A stretch of DNA of 64,000 nt from Crossaster papposus (Eukaryota; Echinodermata; Asteroidea; Velatida; Solasteridae), in contig JBAIAA010000009.1 in the NCBI GenBank assembly GCA_037893245.1, forward strand, positions 1 through 64,000, written 5' to 3'. Below are positions 9,886 through 25,887 of this stretch, piece after piece. Numbering within the stretch: position 1 is the first letter of the stretch; each line of letters opens with the position of its first letter. The notes beneath the pieces were generated by a model that made no database searches, was not told the DNA's origin, and worked only from the letters and a program-made list of their open reading frames with translations. The translations under genes were made by a program, and so were the position numbers.

Positions 9886-10254
9886 ATGGCTCCTAAAGTT
9901 AGCGGAAAAGGCCAGAAGAAGGCCGGCAACACCAAGGCTCCGGTCAGCACGAACAAGAAGAGGCGTCGGCGTCGCAAGGAGAGCTACGGCATCTACATCT
10001 ACAAAGTCATGAAACAGGTGCACCCCGACACAGGAATCTCCAGCAAGGCAATGAGCATCATGAACAGCTTTGTCAACGACGTGTTTGAGCGCATCGCCGG
10101 CGAATCTTCCCGCCTTGCCCACTACAACAAGAAGTCGACCATCTCAAGTCGTGAAGTGCAGACTGCAGTACGCCTAATCCTCCCGGGAGAGCTTGCCAAG
10201 CATGCAGTCAGCGAAGGAACCAAGGCCGTCACCAAGTATACGACTTCAAAATAG
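9886..10254 (+). CDS. H2B: Histone H2B (repeat 2)
   Basis: Same 122-codon protein as repeat 1. Stem-loop at 10299-10314. Confidence 0.98.
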   Translation: MAPKVSGKGQKKAGNTKAPVSTNKKRRRRRKESYGIYIYKVMKQVHPDTGISSKAMSIMNSFVNDVFERIAGESSRLAHYNKKSTISSREVQTAVRLILPGELAKHAVSEGTKAVTKYTTSK

Positions 10255-11332
10255 GTTGACCGAGGGAGGAACAAATAACACGAAAAACATAACCAAACGG
10301 CTCTTTTCAGAGCCAACACAATTTAAAAAAAAAAGAGATGTGACTGTCTGATCTGTGTTACTAATTTAGTCAATATTCGTAGGTGGTAAAATCGTTCGGG
10401 TAGTGTTCCCGTCTTTACATTCTCCCTGACCTTAAAAGGAGAAATGAAGATCAACATTAACCTTCTGTTCTCGTCGCCTTTGAAAACAAATATGTGACTT
10501 GAAAAGGCATGACGGGGAAAAGTATTTCTGTAGTATTTGGAGTTCTATTGTTTTACACCGTAGTAAAGACCGATTCGTTAGTTTTGCAATGATACCAAAA
10601 GTATTTATTTACATCATTTAATTAACATGATATATACAACATTGCAGGGCTGACAGTGCGCCGCCCAACCTAAGCGATCGAATTTTTAAAACCAACGAAT
10701 AGCTTTGACCAAAACAATTATACGCGTGCCCGCCAACAACGAAATTGACAAATGGGGGTCATTGTTAATTTAGCCTCAGTAAGTCACGTAGGAATTTGCA
10801 ATGGCGAAACAGCCTTTTGTTATTCAGCACCTGTGCGCGCAGTGGTTTTTGTTCATTCAGTCTCCATTACGAGAAGTAGTGGTTTCTTGTTTGATGTATG
10901 TTTAATATATGTGTTTGTCGTATCTCTGTGCAGACAAATCCGTGACAGTTTTCAATGTGGTTTATGAGGGACGATCTGCGGCCAGCGTGGAGGCAGGTCA
11001 ATCGGTAGGCAACAGGGACACACCGTCGGGATAACAGAAATCGTCTGAGAAAGCAGGTAAGGTTTTTGGGTGCTTTGGGTTTTTGCTGTTATGATTTCAT
11101 CGCTTAGATTGAAGACAGACAGACAGACAGACCTCGTTCAAAAAATGTATCCCTGTCTTCACGAATCCAAAAATGGATGCGGTGCACTCAACCGTACAGT
11201 AAGTGTGTCGCGCGTGATTGGCTACTTGGCGTGCTTCGGCCAATCCACCGGAACGCTATAACTAGTGCTGTCACCCCCCTCGTACGGCACTTTCACTGCA
11301 GATCGCAATCTACTGTCACCAATTACTTCAAG

Positions 11333-11710
11333 ATGACTGGACGAGGAAAAAGCGGAAAAGCAAGAAGCAAGGCCAGGAGCAGGTCCTCAAGGGCGGGACT
11401 GCAGTTCCCCGTGGGTCGCGTTCATCGATTTTTGCGAAGGGGCAACTACGCTGAGCGGGTTGGAGCCGGTGCACCGGTCTACCTGGCAGCCGTGATGGAA
11501 TACCTGACCGCGGAGATCCTGGAGCTGGCCGGTAACGCAGCACGAGACAATAAGAAGACGAGAATTAACCCTCGACATCTGCAGCTTGCTATACGCAACG
11601 ACGAAGAGCTTAACAAGTTGATGAGTGGGGTTACCATCGCGCAAGGCGGTGTGCTTCCCAACATCCAGCAAGTACTTCTGCCCAAAAAGGCCGCCAAAGT
11701 ATCAAAGTAA
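11333..11710 (+). CDS. H2A: Histone H2A (repeat 2)
   Basis: Same 125-residue protein as repeat 1, including Asn79 and Gln113. Start chosen at the MTGRG Met. Stem-loop with G-U pair at 11756-11771. Confidence 0.98.
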   Translation: MTGRGKSGKARSKARSRSSRAGLQFPVGRVHRFLRRGNYAERVGAGAPVYLAAVMEYLTAEILELAGNAARDNKKTRINPRHLQLAIRNDEELNKLMSGVTIAQGGVLPNIQQVLLPKKAAKVSK

Positions 11711-13206
11711 TAGGCCTACAAACAAATTACTTTGCCTCCACAAACAAAACCAAAAGGCTCTTTTCAGGGCCACCACATAGTTACAAGAGAGAAACGCCGC
11801 TGTCTGTCTGTTCTTCATTTTTAAATAAAGTTTTAAAAGAGACAAATTTAGATAATACATGTGTAGATTTTAACTTTCACAGCCAAAGGCCCGCTGAGTT
11901 TGTTCAATGGCTTCGTTTATTTTTTAAAGAATCGCCTTCCCTTTTCCTGCTTATAAAAATATTAAGAAAGTGTTTTTTGTCATCCGGGCGCGCGTGCGTT
12001 TTAACTTGTATCCCGGCGACCTTCATATAAAAACTAGTTCATTAAATATGCAACGCGCGCACTGTGACTTCAACAAAGCAAAAATAAATACGCGCTGTGT
12101 CTGTACTCTATATATACATGTACTACGCGTACTGTACAGTACATGCATGTTCAGTTTGTAAAAGTACGTGAATGATATTATACCCGCGACCCAGCACATC
12201 AAAATCAAGAATAAGTCGGAAAAAGACTTTCGGAGATATAAATATAATAAGATTGCAAATTCAATAAGCTTTTTAATGACATCCATCACAAGCCTTTAGC
12301 TCGGAAATTATTGGTTACGAGTTACAGACTGGGGATGGCTATCAATAGAAAGCCTATGGAATTTCAAATGTTACTATGTACATATCGTGAATTGTCATTT
12401 CCCGCTTATTATTGATTTTGATATCCTGGGTCACATTTTCATAGATTTAACAAAAACATTGGAAATGTGGTGAGTTGACACTTCGCGTGTGGTCTATTAG
12501 CTTTGTTTTCGTGTTCTGTCTTACCTGGGCCCAATTTCATAACAAATGTAAGCACAACAATTTGCTTAGCATGAAACATTTTCCTTGGCCAAACTGAAGA
12601 TTTCCGAACACGTTTTATTGACGGTCGTGAATTCTCGTTAACGTTCGCGACTACAATTTCGACGTCTGGGTGTACACAATTAAATGGTCAGGCCATAGAA
12701 CCAGACTATTTTCACCGCCCACAAAGTGGGACATTTAGGTTCTGCTTAAAAACAAATAAACCGGCCTGAACGGTAAACGATCGAGGCGCGGTTGTGCCGA
12801 AGGGCGCCATCTATCGGCACGCTCGTACCGGCAGGTCTGTGTGTATTTACAGCGGCGAGGCGCAGTGCAGCATGGCGATAATTTTGATACCAGTCGCATT
12901 TTTCCAGATTTTCAAGTGACTTTTGGTTAAAAAAAATGAATTTGTAAAAGAATATTGTCGATGTGTATGAAAATGTGTTATGAAAACCCCCCAAGCTCAT
13001 GAATATTGATGTAAATTAACGTGCCAAAAGTTGGTAATTTCTATAAACGGGTTTGCGTCGGGCTCTGTGAGAAGTCCTTTTCTTGACCCGAAATACACAA
13101 ATTAGAAAAGTTAAAATAAGAATATTATTCGGATGAGAACAATGGGCGGGGGAATCAATTTGCATGCATAATTCCAGAGCGCCCTATTGGTTCAATGTCA
13201 ATCGTT

Positions 13207-13395
13207 ATCGCTTCTCGGCCTTTTGGCTAAGATCATGTGTAGTATCTGTTCTTTTCAGCTTAATATCTGAAACGCTGTTCATCGAACAGCCAGTATATTA
13301 ATCTGATTTTTGGATTTGGGCCGTGGAATAGAGGCTTGCCTCGTCCCGGCCATGGGTTGGCCCGGTATAGCAGTACATCCGGGATTCGGCCCACT
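13207..13395 (+). ncRNA. U2: U2 spliceosomal snRNA (repeat 3)
   Basis: No difference from the repeat 1 copy was seen; GUAGUA at 13239-13244. Confidence 0.95.
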
Positions 13396-14133
13396 CCCCT
13401 CGGGGAACATCAATTAATACAAAAACAGGTCTCGTCTATTATGTGTATTCCTATGTCGCCTCACTTTTACAAGTTCTTTCTTCGCTTTACTTCGTGGCTT
13501 TCTTATATTTGAACATTTCAATTTGTCTCAATTAAATAATTGTATGAAGACCGATCTCTTTGTTTTAGGTTGATTTCTGAAGAAAGGGAAAAACAACAAC
13601 AACAAAAACAAACAAACAAACAAACAAACAAACAAACAGATCCTCTGCGACTGGTTGTATTTTTTTTTGGCGAAGATGTATTAGATTTCTTTATCTTTTC
13701 CATATTTTTAGAAATTCATATGATTTCATATAAATGTAGACTTTAAATGTTCTTTTTGTTTTTGGTCTTGTTTGTTTGAATTCCATTTTTGTTCTAAATA
13801 CTGTATAGGTAATAATGCAGGGCCCTTTTTTATAGCTTTTTTTTTTGTAAGTGATAAAACCTCAAATACAATAAATAACAGTGCTTTTAACAGTTCAGTT
13901 TTTATGTTTGTATTTTAATGTTGCGATTATTCGTTTGCTTGCTTTCCTCTCTCTCTCTCTCTCGTTGACTGTTTATTTCTCCTCTCGTGTCGTTATTTCG
14001 GGAGGGAAACCTCTGCCACGATTTGTTGCTAGAGGGCGCCCTGACTTTCGTTTGCCTGGCGTGCTCCTATCGCGTCCGCGCATAGCAGTGATATATAATA
14101 CACTGCCTCGCCCATTCAATCGATCTAGTCTAG

Positions 14134-14481
<348 letters not shown>

Positions 14482-14968
14482 ATAGATGCATGATACATGC
14501 CATTTTCAAACCAAACGGCTCTTTTCAGAGCCACCACGATTTCACAAAAAGAGATTGATTCCAGGTTTTAATTTGTGTGTACTCTGTTATTATTTGGGCA
14601 TTGTCTCGCGGGATTCAGTGTGGATTTTCCTCCCTGTGTCTATTAGTATTAAGGTTTTTTTCTTTTCGTTTATTGCCCGTAATTATTCCCGGGATGTCTT
14701 TATCGAAGACACGGCCCATTTGTTTATTTTGGTAGCTGGGGAAAATTAATTTGCTTGCAAAGTATCATGTACTCGTAGGTAATATTGACCGTATTGTTTC
14801 GGAGGGTAAATCAGTTGTGATCAGTGAAGCGTCCCGGCATGGTGTCCGAATTATCCAATCGGAAGACTGCCCATTGTTATACTTCAGCCCCAGGATGCTA
14901 TTCTCTAGTCTTAAGAGACGGCCTGTTCGTTGATTTGGCATTCACTTCTTATCTACTCTCCATTCTGA

Positions 14969-15397
<429 letters not shown>

Positions 15398-16131
15398 GTC
15401 ACAGCTGCGTGCGCAAAACTAACCGAACGGCCCTTTTCAGGGCCAATATTTTTTTCAAAGAGAGATTCATTCCAATCGCGTTTTCTGTAGAGTTTTGAAA
15501 AGTTAAGTTTGGTTACTATAGGTAAATACGAATTTTAACTGGCCAGAGCTCCGGAGAACGGATTAATAAAATTAATCGGATTAGTCTCTTTCCATTTTGT
15601 TTGTTTGTCTGTCTGTCTCTTATTATTTGTTGTCCCCCCACCCCCCAAAATAAAAATAAAAAATTATTTTACTTTTAATACGGTAAAAAAGAAGAAGAGT
15701 AATTGCCTGGCCATGTACACAATTGTTTATGCAGTCATTTTGTGTCATATTTTCGAAAACGGGAACTCTTCGTTACATTGGATGATACGCAAGTTTACCC
15801 GGCGTTTGGGGAAAAATAAATAATGAGTGAAACCACACCGGATTGTTGGCCTCTACCGAATATAATAAAAAAGTGGATATTCTAAATTATTGTTTGTAAT
15901 TGTTTGTTTCTTGGAGTTTTCATTCGGATTCGGAAGGATAGCTTTTGCCCTCTGTGCGTGTGGCAAGCGCCAATGCATGTCACTTTGCACGCGTACATAA
16001 TTCTTCACGCTTGGGTGATTGTGTGGACAATGCGTGTATGCCCAGAATCCTAGCGGGTACCATAAAAGTCGTCCCGGCATGCTTGACCTTCCATTCGATC
16101 GCACGATCACATACACTCATCTTCTCCAATC

Positions 16132-16500
16132 ATGGCTCCTAAAGTTAGCGGAAAAGGCCAGAAGAAGGCCGGCAACACCAAGGCTCCGGTCAGCACGAAC
16201 AAGAAGAGGCGTCGGCGTCGCAAGGAGAGCTACGGCATCTACATCTACAAAGTCATGAAACAGGTGCACCCCGACACAGGAATCTCCAGCAAGGCAATGA
16301 GCATCATGAACAGCTTTGTCAACGACGTGTTTGAGCGCATCGCCGGCGAATCTTCCCGCCTTGCCCACTACAACAAGAAGTCGACCATCTCAAGTCGTGA
16401 AGTGCAGACTGCAGTACGCCTAATCCTCCCGGGAGAGCTTGCCAAGCATGCAGTCAGCGAAGGAACCAAGGCCGTCACCAAGTATACGACTTCAAAATAG
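16132..16500 (+). CDS. H2B: Histone H2B (repeat 3)
   Basis: Same protein as repeat 1. Stem-loop at 16545-16560. Confidence 0.98.
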   Translation: MAPKVSGKGQKKAGNTKAPVSTNKKRRRRRKESYGIYIYKVMKQVHPDTGISSKAMSIMNSFVNDVFERIAGESSRLAHYNKKSTISSREVQTAVRLILPGELAKHAVSEGTKAVTKYTTSK

Positions 16501-17578
16501 GTTGACCGAGGGAGGAACAAATAACACGAAAAACATAACCAAACGGCTCTTTTCAGAGCCAACACAATTTAAAAAAAAAAGAGATGTGACTGTCTGATCT
16601 GTGTTACTAATTTAGTCAATATTCGTAGGTGGTAAAATCGTTCGGGTAGTGTTCCCGTCTTTACATTCTCCCTGACCTTAAAAGGAGAAATGAAGATCAA
16701 CATTAACCTTCTGTTCTCGTCGCCTTTGAAAACAAATATGTGACTTGAAAAGGCATGACGGGGAAAAGTATTTCTGTAGTATTTGGAGTTCTATTGTTTT
16801 ACACCGTAGTAAAGACCGATTCGTTAGTTTTGCAATGATACCAAAAGTATTTATTTACATCATTTAATTAACATGATATATACAACATTGCAGGGCTGAC
16901 AGTGCGCCGCCCAACCTAAGCGATCGAATTTTTAAAACCAACGAATAGCTTTGACCAAAACAATTATACGCGTGCCCGCCAACAACGAAATTGACAAATG
17001 GGGGTCATTGTTAATTTAGCCTCAGTAAGTCACGTAGGAATTTGCAATGGCGAAACAGCCTTTTGTTATTCAGCACCTGTGCGCGCAGTGGTTTTTGTTC
17101 ATTCAGTCTCCATTACGAGAAGTAGTGGTTTCTTGTTTGATGTATGTTTAATATATGTGTTTGTCGTATCTCTGTGCAGACAAATCCGTGACAGTTTTCA
17201 ATGTGGTTTATGAGGGACGATCTGCGGCCAGCGTGGAGGCAGGTCAATCGGTAGGCAACAGGGACACACCGTCGGGATAACAGAAATCGTCTGAGAAAGC
17301 AGGTAAGGTTTTTGGGTGCTTTGGGTTTTTGCTGTTATGATTTCATCGCTTAGATTGAAGACAGACAGACAGACAGACCTCGTTCAAAAAATGTATCCCT
17401 GTCTTCACGAATCCAAAAATGGATGCGGTGCACTCAACCGTACAGTAAGTGTGTCGCGCGTGATTGGCTACTTGGCGTGCTTCGGCCAATCCACCGGAAC
17501 GCTATAACTAGTGCTGTCACCCCCCTCGTACGGCACTTTCACTGCAGATCGCAATCTACTGTCACCAATTACTTCAAG

Positions 17579-17956
17579 ATGACTGGACGAGGAAAAAGCG
17601 GAAAAGCAAGAAGCAAGGCCAGGAGCAGGTCCTCAAGGGCGGGACTGCAGTTCCCCGTGGGTCGCGTTCATCGATTTTTGCGAAGGGGCAACTACGCTGA
17701 GCGGGTTGGAGCCGGTGCACCGGTCTACCTGGCAGCCGTGATGGAATACCTGACCGCGGAGATCCTGGAGCTGGCCGGTAACGCAGCACGAGACAATAAG
17801 AAGACGAGAATTAACCCTCGACATCTGCAGCTTGCTATACGCAACGACGAAGAGCTTAACAAGTTGATGAGTGGGGTTACCATCGCGCAAGGCGGTGTGC
17901 TTCCCAACATCCAGCAAGTACTTCTGCCCAAAAAGGCCGCCAAAGTATCAAAGTAA
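17579..17956 (+). CDS. H2A: Histone H2A (repeat 3)
   Basis: Same protein as repeat 1. Stem-loop with G-U pair at 18002-18017. Confidence 0.98.
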   Translation: MTGRGKSGKARSKARSRSSRAGLQFPVGRVHRFLRRGNYAERVGAGAPVYLAAVMEYLTAEILELAGNAARDNKKTRINPRHLQLAIRNDEELNKLMSGVTIAQGGVLPNIQQVLLPKKAAKVSK

Positions 17957-19452
17957 TAGGCCTACAAACAAATTACTTTGCCTCCACAAACAAAACCAAA
18001 AGGCTCTTTTCAGGGCCACCACATAGTTACAAGAGAGAAACGCCGCTGTCTGTCTGTTCTTCATTTTTAAATAAAGTTTTAAAAGAGACAAATTTAGATA
18101 ATACATGTGTAGATTTTAACTTTCACAGCCAAAGGCCCGCTGAGTTTGTTCAATGGCTTCGTTTATTTTTTAAAGAATCGCCTTCCCTTTTCCTGCTTAT
18201 AAAAATATTAAGAAAGTGTTTTTTGTCATCCGGGCGCGCGTGCGTTTTAACTTGTATCCCGGCGACCTTCATATAAAAACTAGTTCATTAAATATGCAAC
18301 GCGCGCACTGTGACTTCAACAAAGCAAAAATAAATACGCGCTGTGTCTGTACTCTATATATACATGTACTACGCGTACTGTACAGTACATGCATGTTCAG
18401 TTTGTAAAAGTACGTGAATGATATTATACCCGCGACCCAGCACATCAAAATCAAGAATAAGTCGGAAAAAGACTTTCGGAGATATAAATATAATAAGATT
18501 GCAAATTCAATAAGCTTTTTAATGACATCCATCACAAGCCTTTAGCTCGGAAATTATTGGTTACGAGTTACAGACTGGGGATGGCTATCAATAGAAAGCC
18601 TATGGAATTTCAAATGTTACTATGTACATATCGTGAATTGTCATTTCCCGCTTATTATTGATTTTGATATCCTGGGTCACATTTTCATAGATTTAACAAA
18701 AACATTGGAAATGTGGTGAGTTGACACTTCGCGTGTGGTCTATTAGCTTTGTTTTCGTGTTCTGTCTTACCTGGGCCCAATTTCATAACAAATGTAAGCA
18801 CAACAATTTGCTTAGCATGAAACATTTTCCTTGGCCAAACTGAAGATTTCCGAACACGTTTTATTGACGGTCGTGAATTCTCGTTAACGTTCGCGACTAC
18901 AATTTCGACGTCTGGGTGTACACAATTAAATGGTCAGGCCATAGAACCAGACTATTTTCACCGCCCACAAAGTGGGACATTTAGGTTCTGCTTAAAAACA
19001 AATAAACCGGCCTGAACGGTAAACGATCGAGGCGCGGTTGTGCCGAAGGGCGCCATCTATCGGCACGCTCGTACCGGCAGGTCTGTGTGTATTTACAGCG
19101 GCGAGGCGCAGTGCAGCATGGCGATAATTTTGATACCAGTCGCATTTTTCCAGATTTTCAAGTGACTTTTGGTTAAAAAAAATGAATTTGTAAAAGAATA
19201 TTGTCGATGTGTATGAAAATGTGTTATGAAAACCCCCCAAGCTCATGAATATTGATGTAAATTAACGTGCCAAAAGTTGGTAATTTCTATAAACGGGTTT
19301 GCGTCGGGCTCTGTGAGAAGTCCTTTTCTTGACCCGAAATACACAAATTAGAAAAGTTAAAATAAGAATATTATTCGGATGAGAACAATGGGCGGGGGAA
19401 TCAATTTGCATGCATAATTCCAGAGCGCCCTATTGGTTCAATGTCAATCGTT

Positions 19453-19641
19453 ATCGCTTCTCGGCCTTTTGGCTAAGATCATGTGTAGTATCTGTTCTTT
19501 TCAGCTTAATATCTGAAACGCTGTTCATCGAACAGCCAGTATATTAATCTGATTTTTGGATTTGGGCCGTGGAATAGAGGCTTGCCTCGTCCCGGCCATG
19601 GGTTGGCCCGGTATAGCAGTACATCCGGGATTCGGCCCACT
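19453..19641 (+). ncRNA. U2: U2 spliceosomal snRNA (repeat 4)
   Basis: No difference from the repeat 1 copy was seen; GUAGUA at 19485-19490. Confidence 0.95.
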
Positions 19642-20379
19642 CCCCTCGGGGAACATCAATTAATACAAAAACAGGTCTCGTCTATTATGTGTATTCCTAT
19701 GTCGCCTCACTTTTACAAGTTCTTTCTTCGCTTTACTTCGTGGCTTTCTTATATTTGAACATTTCAATTTGTCTCAATTAAATAATTGTATGAAGACCGA
19801 TCTCTTTGTTTTAGGTTGATTTCTGAAGAAAGGGAAAAACAACAACAACAAAAACAAACAAACAAACAAACAAACAAACAAACAGATCCTCTGCGACTGG
19901 TTGTATTTTTTTTTGGCGAAGATGTATTAGATTTCTTTATCTTTTCCATATTTTTAGAAATTCATATGATTTCATATAAATGTAGACTTTAAATGTTCTT
20001 TTTGTTTTTGGTCTTGTTTGTTTGAATTCCATTTTTGTTCTAAATACTGTATAGGTAATAATGCAGGGCCCTTTTTTATAGCTTTTTTTTTTGTAAGTGA
20101 TAAAACCTCAAATACAATAAATAACAGTGCTTTTAACAGTTCAGTTTTTATGTTTGTATTTTAATGTTGCGATTATTCGTTTGCTTGCTTTCCTCTCTCT
20201 CTCTCTCTCGTTGACTGTTTATTTCTCCTCTCGTGTCGTTATTTCGGGAGGGAAACCTCTGCCACGATTTGTTGCTAGAGGGCGCCCTGACTTTCGTTTG
20301 CCTGGCGTGCTCCTATCGCGTCCGCGCATAGCAGTGATATATAATACACTGCCTCGCCCATTCAATCGATCTAGTCTAG

Positions 20380-20727
<348 letters not shown>

Positions 20728-21214
20728 ATAGATGCATGATACATGCCATTTTCAAACCAAACGGCTCTTTTCAGAGCCACCACGATTTCACAAAAAGAGA
20801 TTGATTCCAGGTTTTAATTTGTGTGTACTCTGTTATTATTTGGGCATTGTCTCGCGGGATTCAGTGTGGATTTTCCTCCCTGTGTCTATTAGTATTAAGG
20901 TTTTTTTCTTTTCGTTTATTGCCCGTAATTATTCCCGGGATGTCTTTATCGAAGACACGGCCCATTTGTTTATTTTGGTAGCTGGGGAAAATTAATTTGC
21001 TTGCAAAGTATCATGTACTCGTAGGTAATATTGACCGTATTGTTTCGGAGGGTAAATCAGTTGTGATCAGTGAAGCGTCCCGGCATGGTGTCCGAATTAT
21101 CCAATCGGAAGACTGCCCATTGTTATACTTCAGCCCCAGGATGCTATTCTCTAGTCTTAAGAGACGGCCTGTTCGTTGATTTGGCATTCACTTCTTATCT
21201 ACTCTCCATTCTGA

Positions 21215-21643
<429 letters not shown>

Positions 21644-22377
21644 GTCACAGCTGCGTGCGCAAAACTAACCGAACGGCCCTTTTCAGGGCCAATATTTTTT
21701 TCAAAGAGAGATTCATTCCAATCGCGTTTTCTGTAGAGTTTTGAAAAGTTAAGTTTGGTTACTATAGGTAAATACGAATTTTAACTGGCCAGAGCTCCGG
21801 AGAACGGATTAATAAAATTAATCGGATTAGTCTCTTTCCATTTTGTTTGTTTGTCTGTCTGTCTCTTATTATTTGTTGTCCCCCCACCCCCCAAAATAAA
21901 AATAAAAAATTATTTTACTTTTAATACGGTAAAAAAGAAGAAGAGTAATTGCCTGGCCATGTACACAATTGTTTATGCAGTCATTTTGTGTCATATTTTC
22001 GAAAACGGGAACTCTTCGTTACATTGGATGATACGCAAGTTTACCCGGCGTTTGGGGAAAAATAAATAATGAGTGAAACCACACCGGATTGTTGGCCTCT
22101 ACCGAATATAATAAAAAAGTGGATATTCTAAATTATTGTTTGTAATTGTTTGTTTCTTGGAGTTTTCATTCGGATTCGGAAGGATAGCTTTTGCCCTCTG
22201 TGCGTGTGGCAAGCGCCAATGCATGTCACTTTGCACGCGTACATAATTCTTCACGCTTGGGTGATTGTGTGGACAATGCGTGTATGCCCAGAATCCTAGC
22301 GGGTACCATAAAAGTCGTCCCGGCATGCTTGACCTTCCATTCGATCGCACGATCACATACACTCATCTTCTCCAATC

Positions 22378-22746
22378 ATGGCTCCTAAAGTTAGCGGAAA
22401 AGGCCAGAAGAAGGCCGGCAACACCAAGGCTCCGGTCAGCACGAACAAGAAGAGGCGTCGGCGTCGCAAGGAGAGCTACGGCATCTACATCTACAAAGTC
22501 ATGAAACAGGTGCACCCCGACACAGGAATCTCCAGCAAGGCAATGAGCATCATGAACAGCTTTGTCAACGACGTGTTTGAGCGCATCGCCGGCGAATCTT
22601 CCCGCCTTGCCCACTACAACAAGAAGTCGACCATCTCAAGTCGTGAAGTGCAGACTGCAGTACGCCTAATCCTCCCGGGAGAGCTTGCCAAGCATGCAGT
22701 CAGCGAAGGAACCAAGGCCGTCACCAAGTATACGACTTCAAAATAG
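22378..22746 (+). CDS. H2B: Histone H2B (repeat 4)
   Basis: Same protein as repeat 1. Stem-loop at 22791-22806. Confidence 0.98.
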   Translation: MAPKVSGKGQKKAGNTKAPVSTNKKRRRRRKESYGIYIYKVMKQVHPDTGISSKAMSIMNSFVNDVFERIAGESSRLAHYNKKSTISSREVQTAVRLILPGELAKHAVSEGTKAVTKYTTSK

Positions 22747-23824
22747 GTTGACCGAGGGAGGAACAAATAACACGAAAAACATAACCAAACGGCTCTTTTC
22801 AGAGCCAACACAATTTAAAAAAAAAAGAGATGTGACTGTCTGATCTGTGTTACTAATTTAGTCAATATTCGTAGGTGGTAAAATCGTTCGGGTAGTGTTC
22901 CCGTCTTTACATTCTCCCTGACCTTAAAAGGAGAAATGAAGATCAACATTAACCTTCTGTTCTCGTCGCCTTTGAAAACAAATATGTGACTTGAAAAGGC
23001 ATGACGGGGAAAAGTATTTCTGTAGTATTTGGAGTTCTATTGTTTTACACCGTAGTAAAGACCGATTCGTTAGTTTTGCAATGATACCAAAAGTATTTAT
23101 TTACATCATTTAATTAACATGATATATACAACATTGCAGGGCTGACAGTGCGCCGCCCAACCTAAGCGATCGAATTTTTAAAACCAACGAATAGCTTTGA
23201 CCAAAACAATTATACGCGTGCCCGCCAACAACGAAATTGACAAATGGGGGTCATTGTTAATTTAGCCTCAGTAAGTCACGTAGGAATTTGCAATGGCGAA
23301 ACAGCCTTTTGTTATTCAGCACCTGTGCGCGCAGTGGTTTTTGTTCATTCAGTCTCCATTACGAGAAGTAGTGGTTTCTTGTTTGATGTATGTTTAATAT
23401 ATGTGTTTGTCGTATCTCTGTGCAGACAAATCCGTGACAGTTTTCAATGTGGTTTATGAGGGACGATCTGCGGCCAGCGTGGAGGCAGGTCAATCGGTAG
23501 GCAACAGGGACACACCGTCGGGATAACAGAAATCGTCTGAGAAAGCAGGTAAGGTTTTTGGGTGCTTTGGGTTTTTGCTGTTATGATTTCATCGCTTAGA
23601 TTGAAGACAGACAGACAGACAGACCTCGTTCAAAAAATGTATCCCTGTCTTCACGAATCCAAAAATGGATGCGGTGCACTCAACCGTACAGTAAGTGTGT
23701 CGCGCGTGATTGGCTACTTGGCGTGCTTCGGCCAATCCACCGGAACGCTATAACTAGTGCTGTCACCCCCCTCGTACGGCACTTTCACTGCAGATCGCAA
23801 TCTACTGTCACCAATTACTTCAAG

Positions 23825-24202
23825 ATGACTGGACGAGGAAAAAGCGGAAAAGCAAGAAGCAAGGCCAGGAGCAGGTCCTCAAGGGCGGGACTGCAGTTCC
23901 CCGTGGGTCGCGTTCATCGATTTTTGCGAAGGGGCAACTACGCTGAGCGGGTTGGAGCCGGTGCACCGGTCTACCTGGCAGCCGTGATGGAATACCTGAC
24001 CGCGGAGATCCTGGAGCTGGCCGGTAACGCAGCACGAGACAATAAGAAGACGAGAATTAACCCTCGACATCTGCAGCTTGCTATACGCAACGACGAAGAG
24101 CTTAACAAGTTGATGAGTGGGGTTACCATCGCGCAAGGCGGTGTGCTTCCCAACATCCAGCAAGTACTTCTGCCCAAAAAGGCCGCCAAAGTATCAAAGT
24201 AA
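23825..24202 (+). CDS. H2A: Histone H2A (repeat 4)
   Basis: Same protein as repeat 1. Stem-loop with G-U pair at 24248-24263. Confidence 0.98.
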   Translation: MTGRGKSGKARSKARSRSSRAGLQFPVGRVHRFLRRGNYAERVGAGAPVYLAAVMEYLTAEILELAGNAARDNKKTRINPRHLQLAIRNDEELNKLMSGVTIAQGGVLPNIQQVLLPKKAAKVSK

Positions 24203-25698
24203 TAGGCCTACAAACAAATTACTTTGCCTCCACAAACAAAACCAAAAGGCTCTTTTCAGGGCCACCACATAGTTACAAGAGAGAAACGCCGCTGTCTGTC
24301 TGTTCTTCATTTTTAAATAAAGTTTTAAAAGAGACAAATTTAGATAATACATGTGTAGATTTTAACTTTCACAGCCAAAGGCCCGCTGAGTTTGTTCAAT
24401 GGCTTCGTTTATTTTTTAAAGAATCGCCTTCCCTTTTCCTGCTTATAAAAATATTAAGAAAGTGTTTTTTGTCATCCGGGCGCGCGTGCGTTTTAACTTG
24501 TATCCCGGCGACCTTCATATAAAAACTAGTTCATTAAATATGCAACGCGCGCACTGTGACTTCAACAAAGCAAAAATAAATACGCGCTGTGTCTGTACTC
24601 TATATATACATGTACTACGCGTACTGTACAGTACATGCATGTTCAGTTTGTAAAAGTACGTGAATGATATTATACCCGCGACCCAGCACATCAAAATCAA
24701 GAATAAGTCGGAAAAAGACTTTCGGAGATATAAATATAATAAGATTGCAAATTCAATAAGCTTTTTAATGACATCCATCACAAGCCTTTAGCTCGGAAAT
24801 TATTGGTTACGAGTTACAGACTGGGGATGGCTATCAATAGAAAGCCTATGGAATTTCAAATGTTACTATGTACATATCGTGAATTGTCATTTCCCGCTTA
24901 TTATTGATTTTGATATCCTGGGTCACATTTTCATAGATTTAACAAAAACATTGGAAATGTGGTGAGTTGACACTTCGCGTGTGGTCTATTAGCTTTGTTT
25001 TCGTGTTCTGTCTTACCTGGGCCCAATTTCATAACAAATGTAAGCACAACAATTTGCTTAGCATGAAACATTTTCCTTGGCCAAACTGAAGATTTCCGAA
25101 CACGTTTTATTGACGGTCGTGAATTCTCGTTAACGTTCGCGACTACAATTTCGACGTCTGGGTGTACACAATTAAATGGTCAGGCCATAGAACCAGACTA
25201 TTTTCACCGCCCACAAAGTGGGACATTTAGGTTCTGCTTAAAAACAAATAAACCGGCCTGAACGGTAAACGATCGAGGCGCGGTTGTGCCGAAGGGCGCC
25301 ATCTATCGGCACGCTCGTACCGGCAGGTCTGTGTGTATTTACAGCGGCGAGGCGCAGTGCAGCATGGCGATAATTTTGATACCAGTCGCATTTTTCCAGA
25401 TTTTCAAGTGACTTTTGGTTAAAAAAAATGAATTTGTAAAAGAATATTGTCGATGTGTATGAAAATGTGTTATGAAAACCCCCCAAGCTCATGAATATTG
25501 ATGTAAATTAACGTGCCAAAAGTTGGTAATTTCTATAAACGGGTTTGCGTCGGGCTCTGTGAGAAGTCCTTTTCTTGACCCGAAATACACAAATTAGAAA
25601 AGTTAAAATAAGAATATTATTCGGATGAGAACAATGGGCGGGGGAATCAATTTGCATGCATAATTCCAGAGCGCCCTATTGGTTCAATGTCAATCGTT

Positions 25699-25887
25699 AT
25701 CGCTTCTCGGCCTTTTGGCTAAGATCATGTGTAGTATCTGTTCTTTTCAGCTTAATATCTGAAACGCTGTTCATCGAACAGCCAGTATATTAATCTGATT
25801 TTTGGATTTGGGCCGTGGAATAGAGGCTTGCCTCGTCCCGGCCATGGGTTGGCCCGGTATAGCAGTACATCCGGGATTCGGCCCACT
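25699..25887 (+). ncRNA. U2: U2 spliceosomal snRNA (repeat 5)
   Basis: No difference from the repeat 1 copy was seen; GUAGUA at 25731-25736. It lies before the indel-rich stretch of this repeat. Confidence 0.95.
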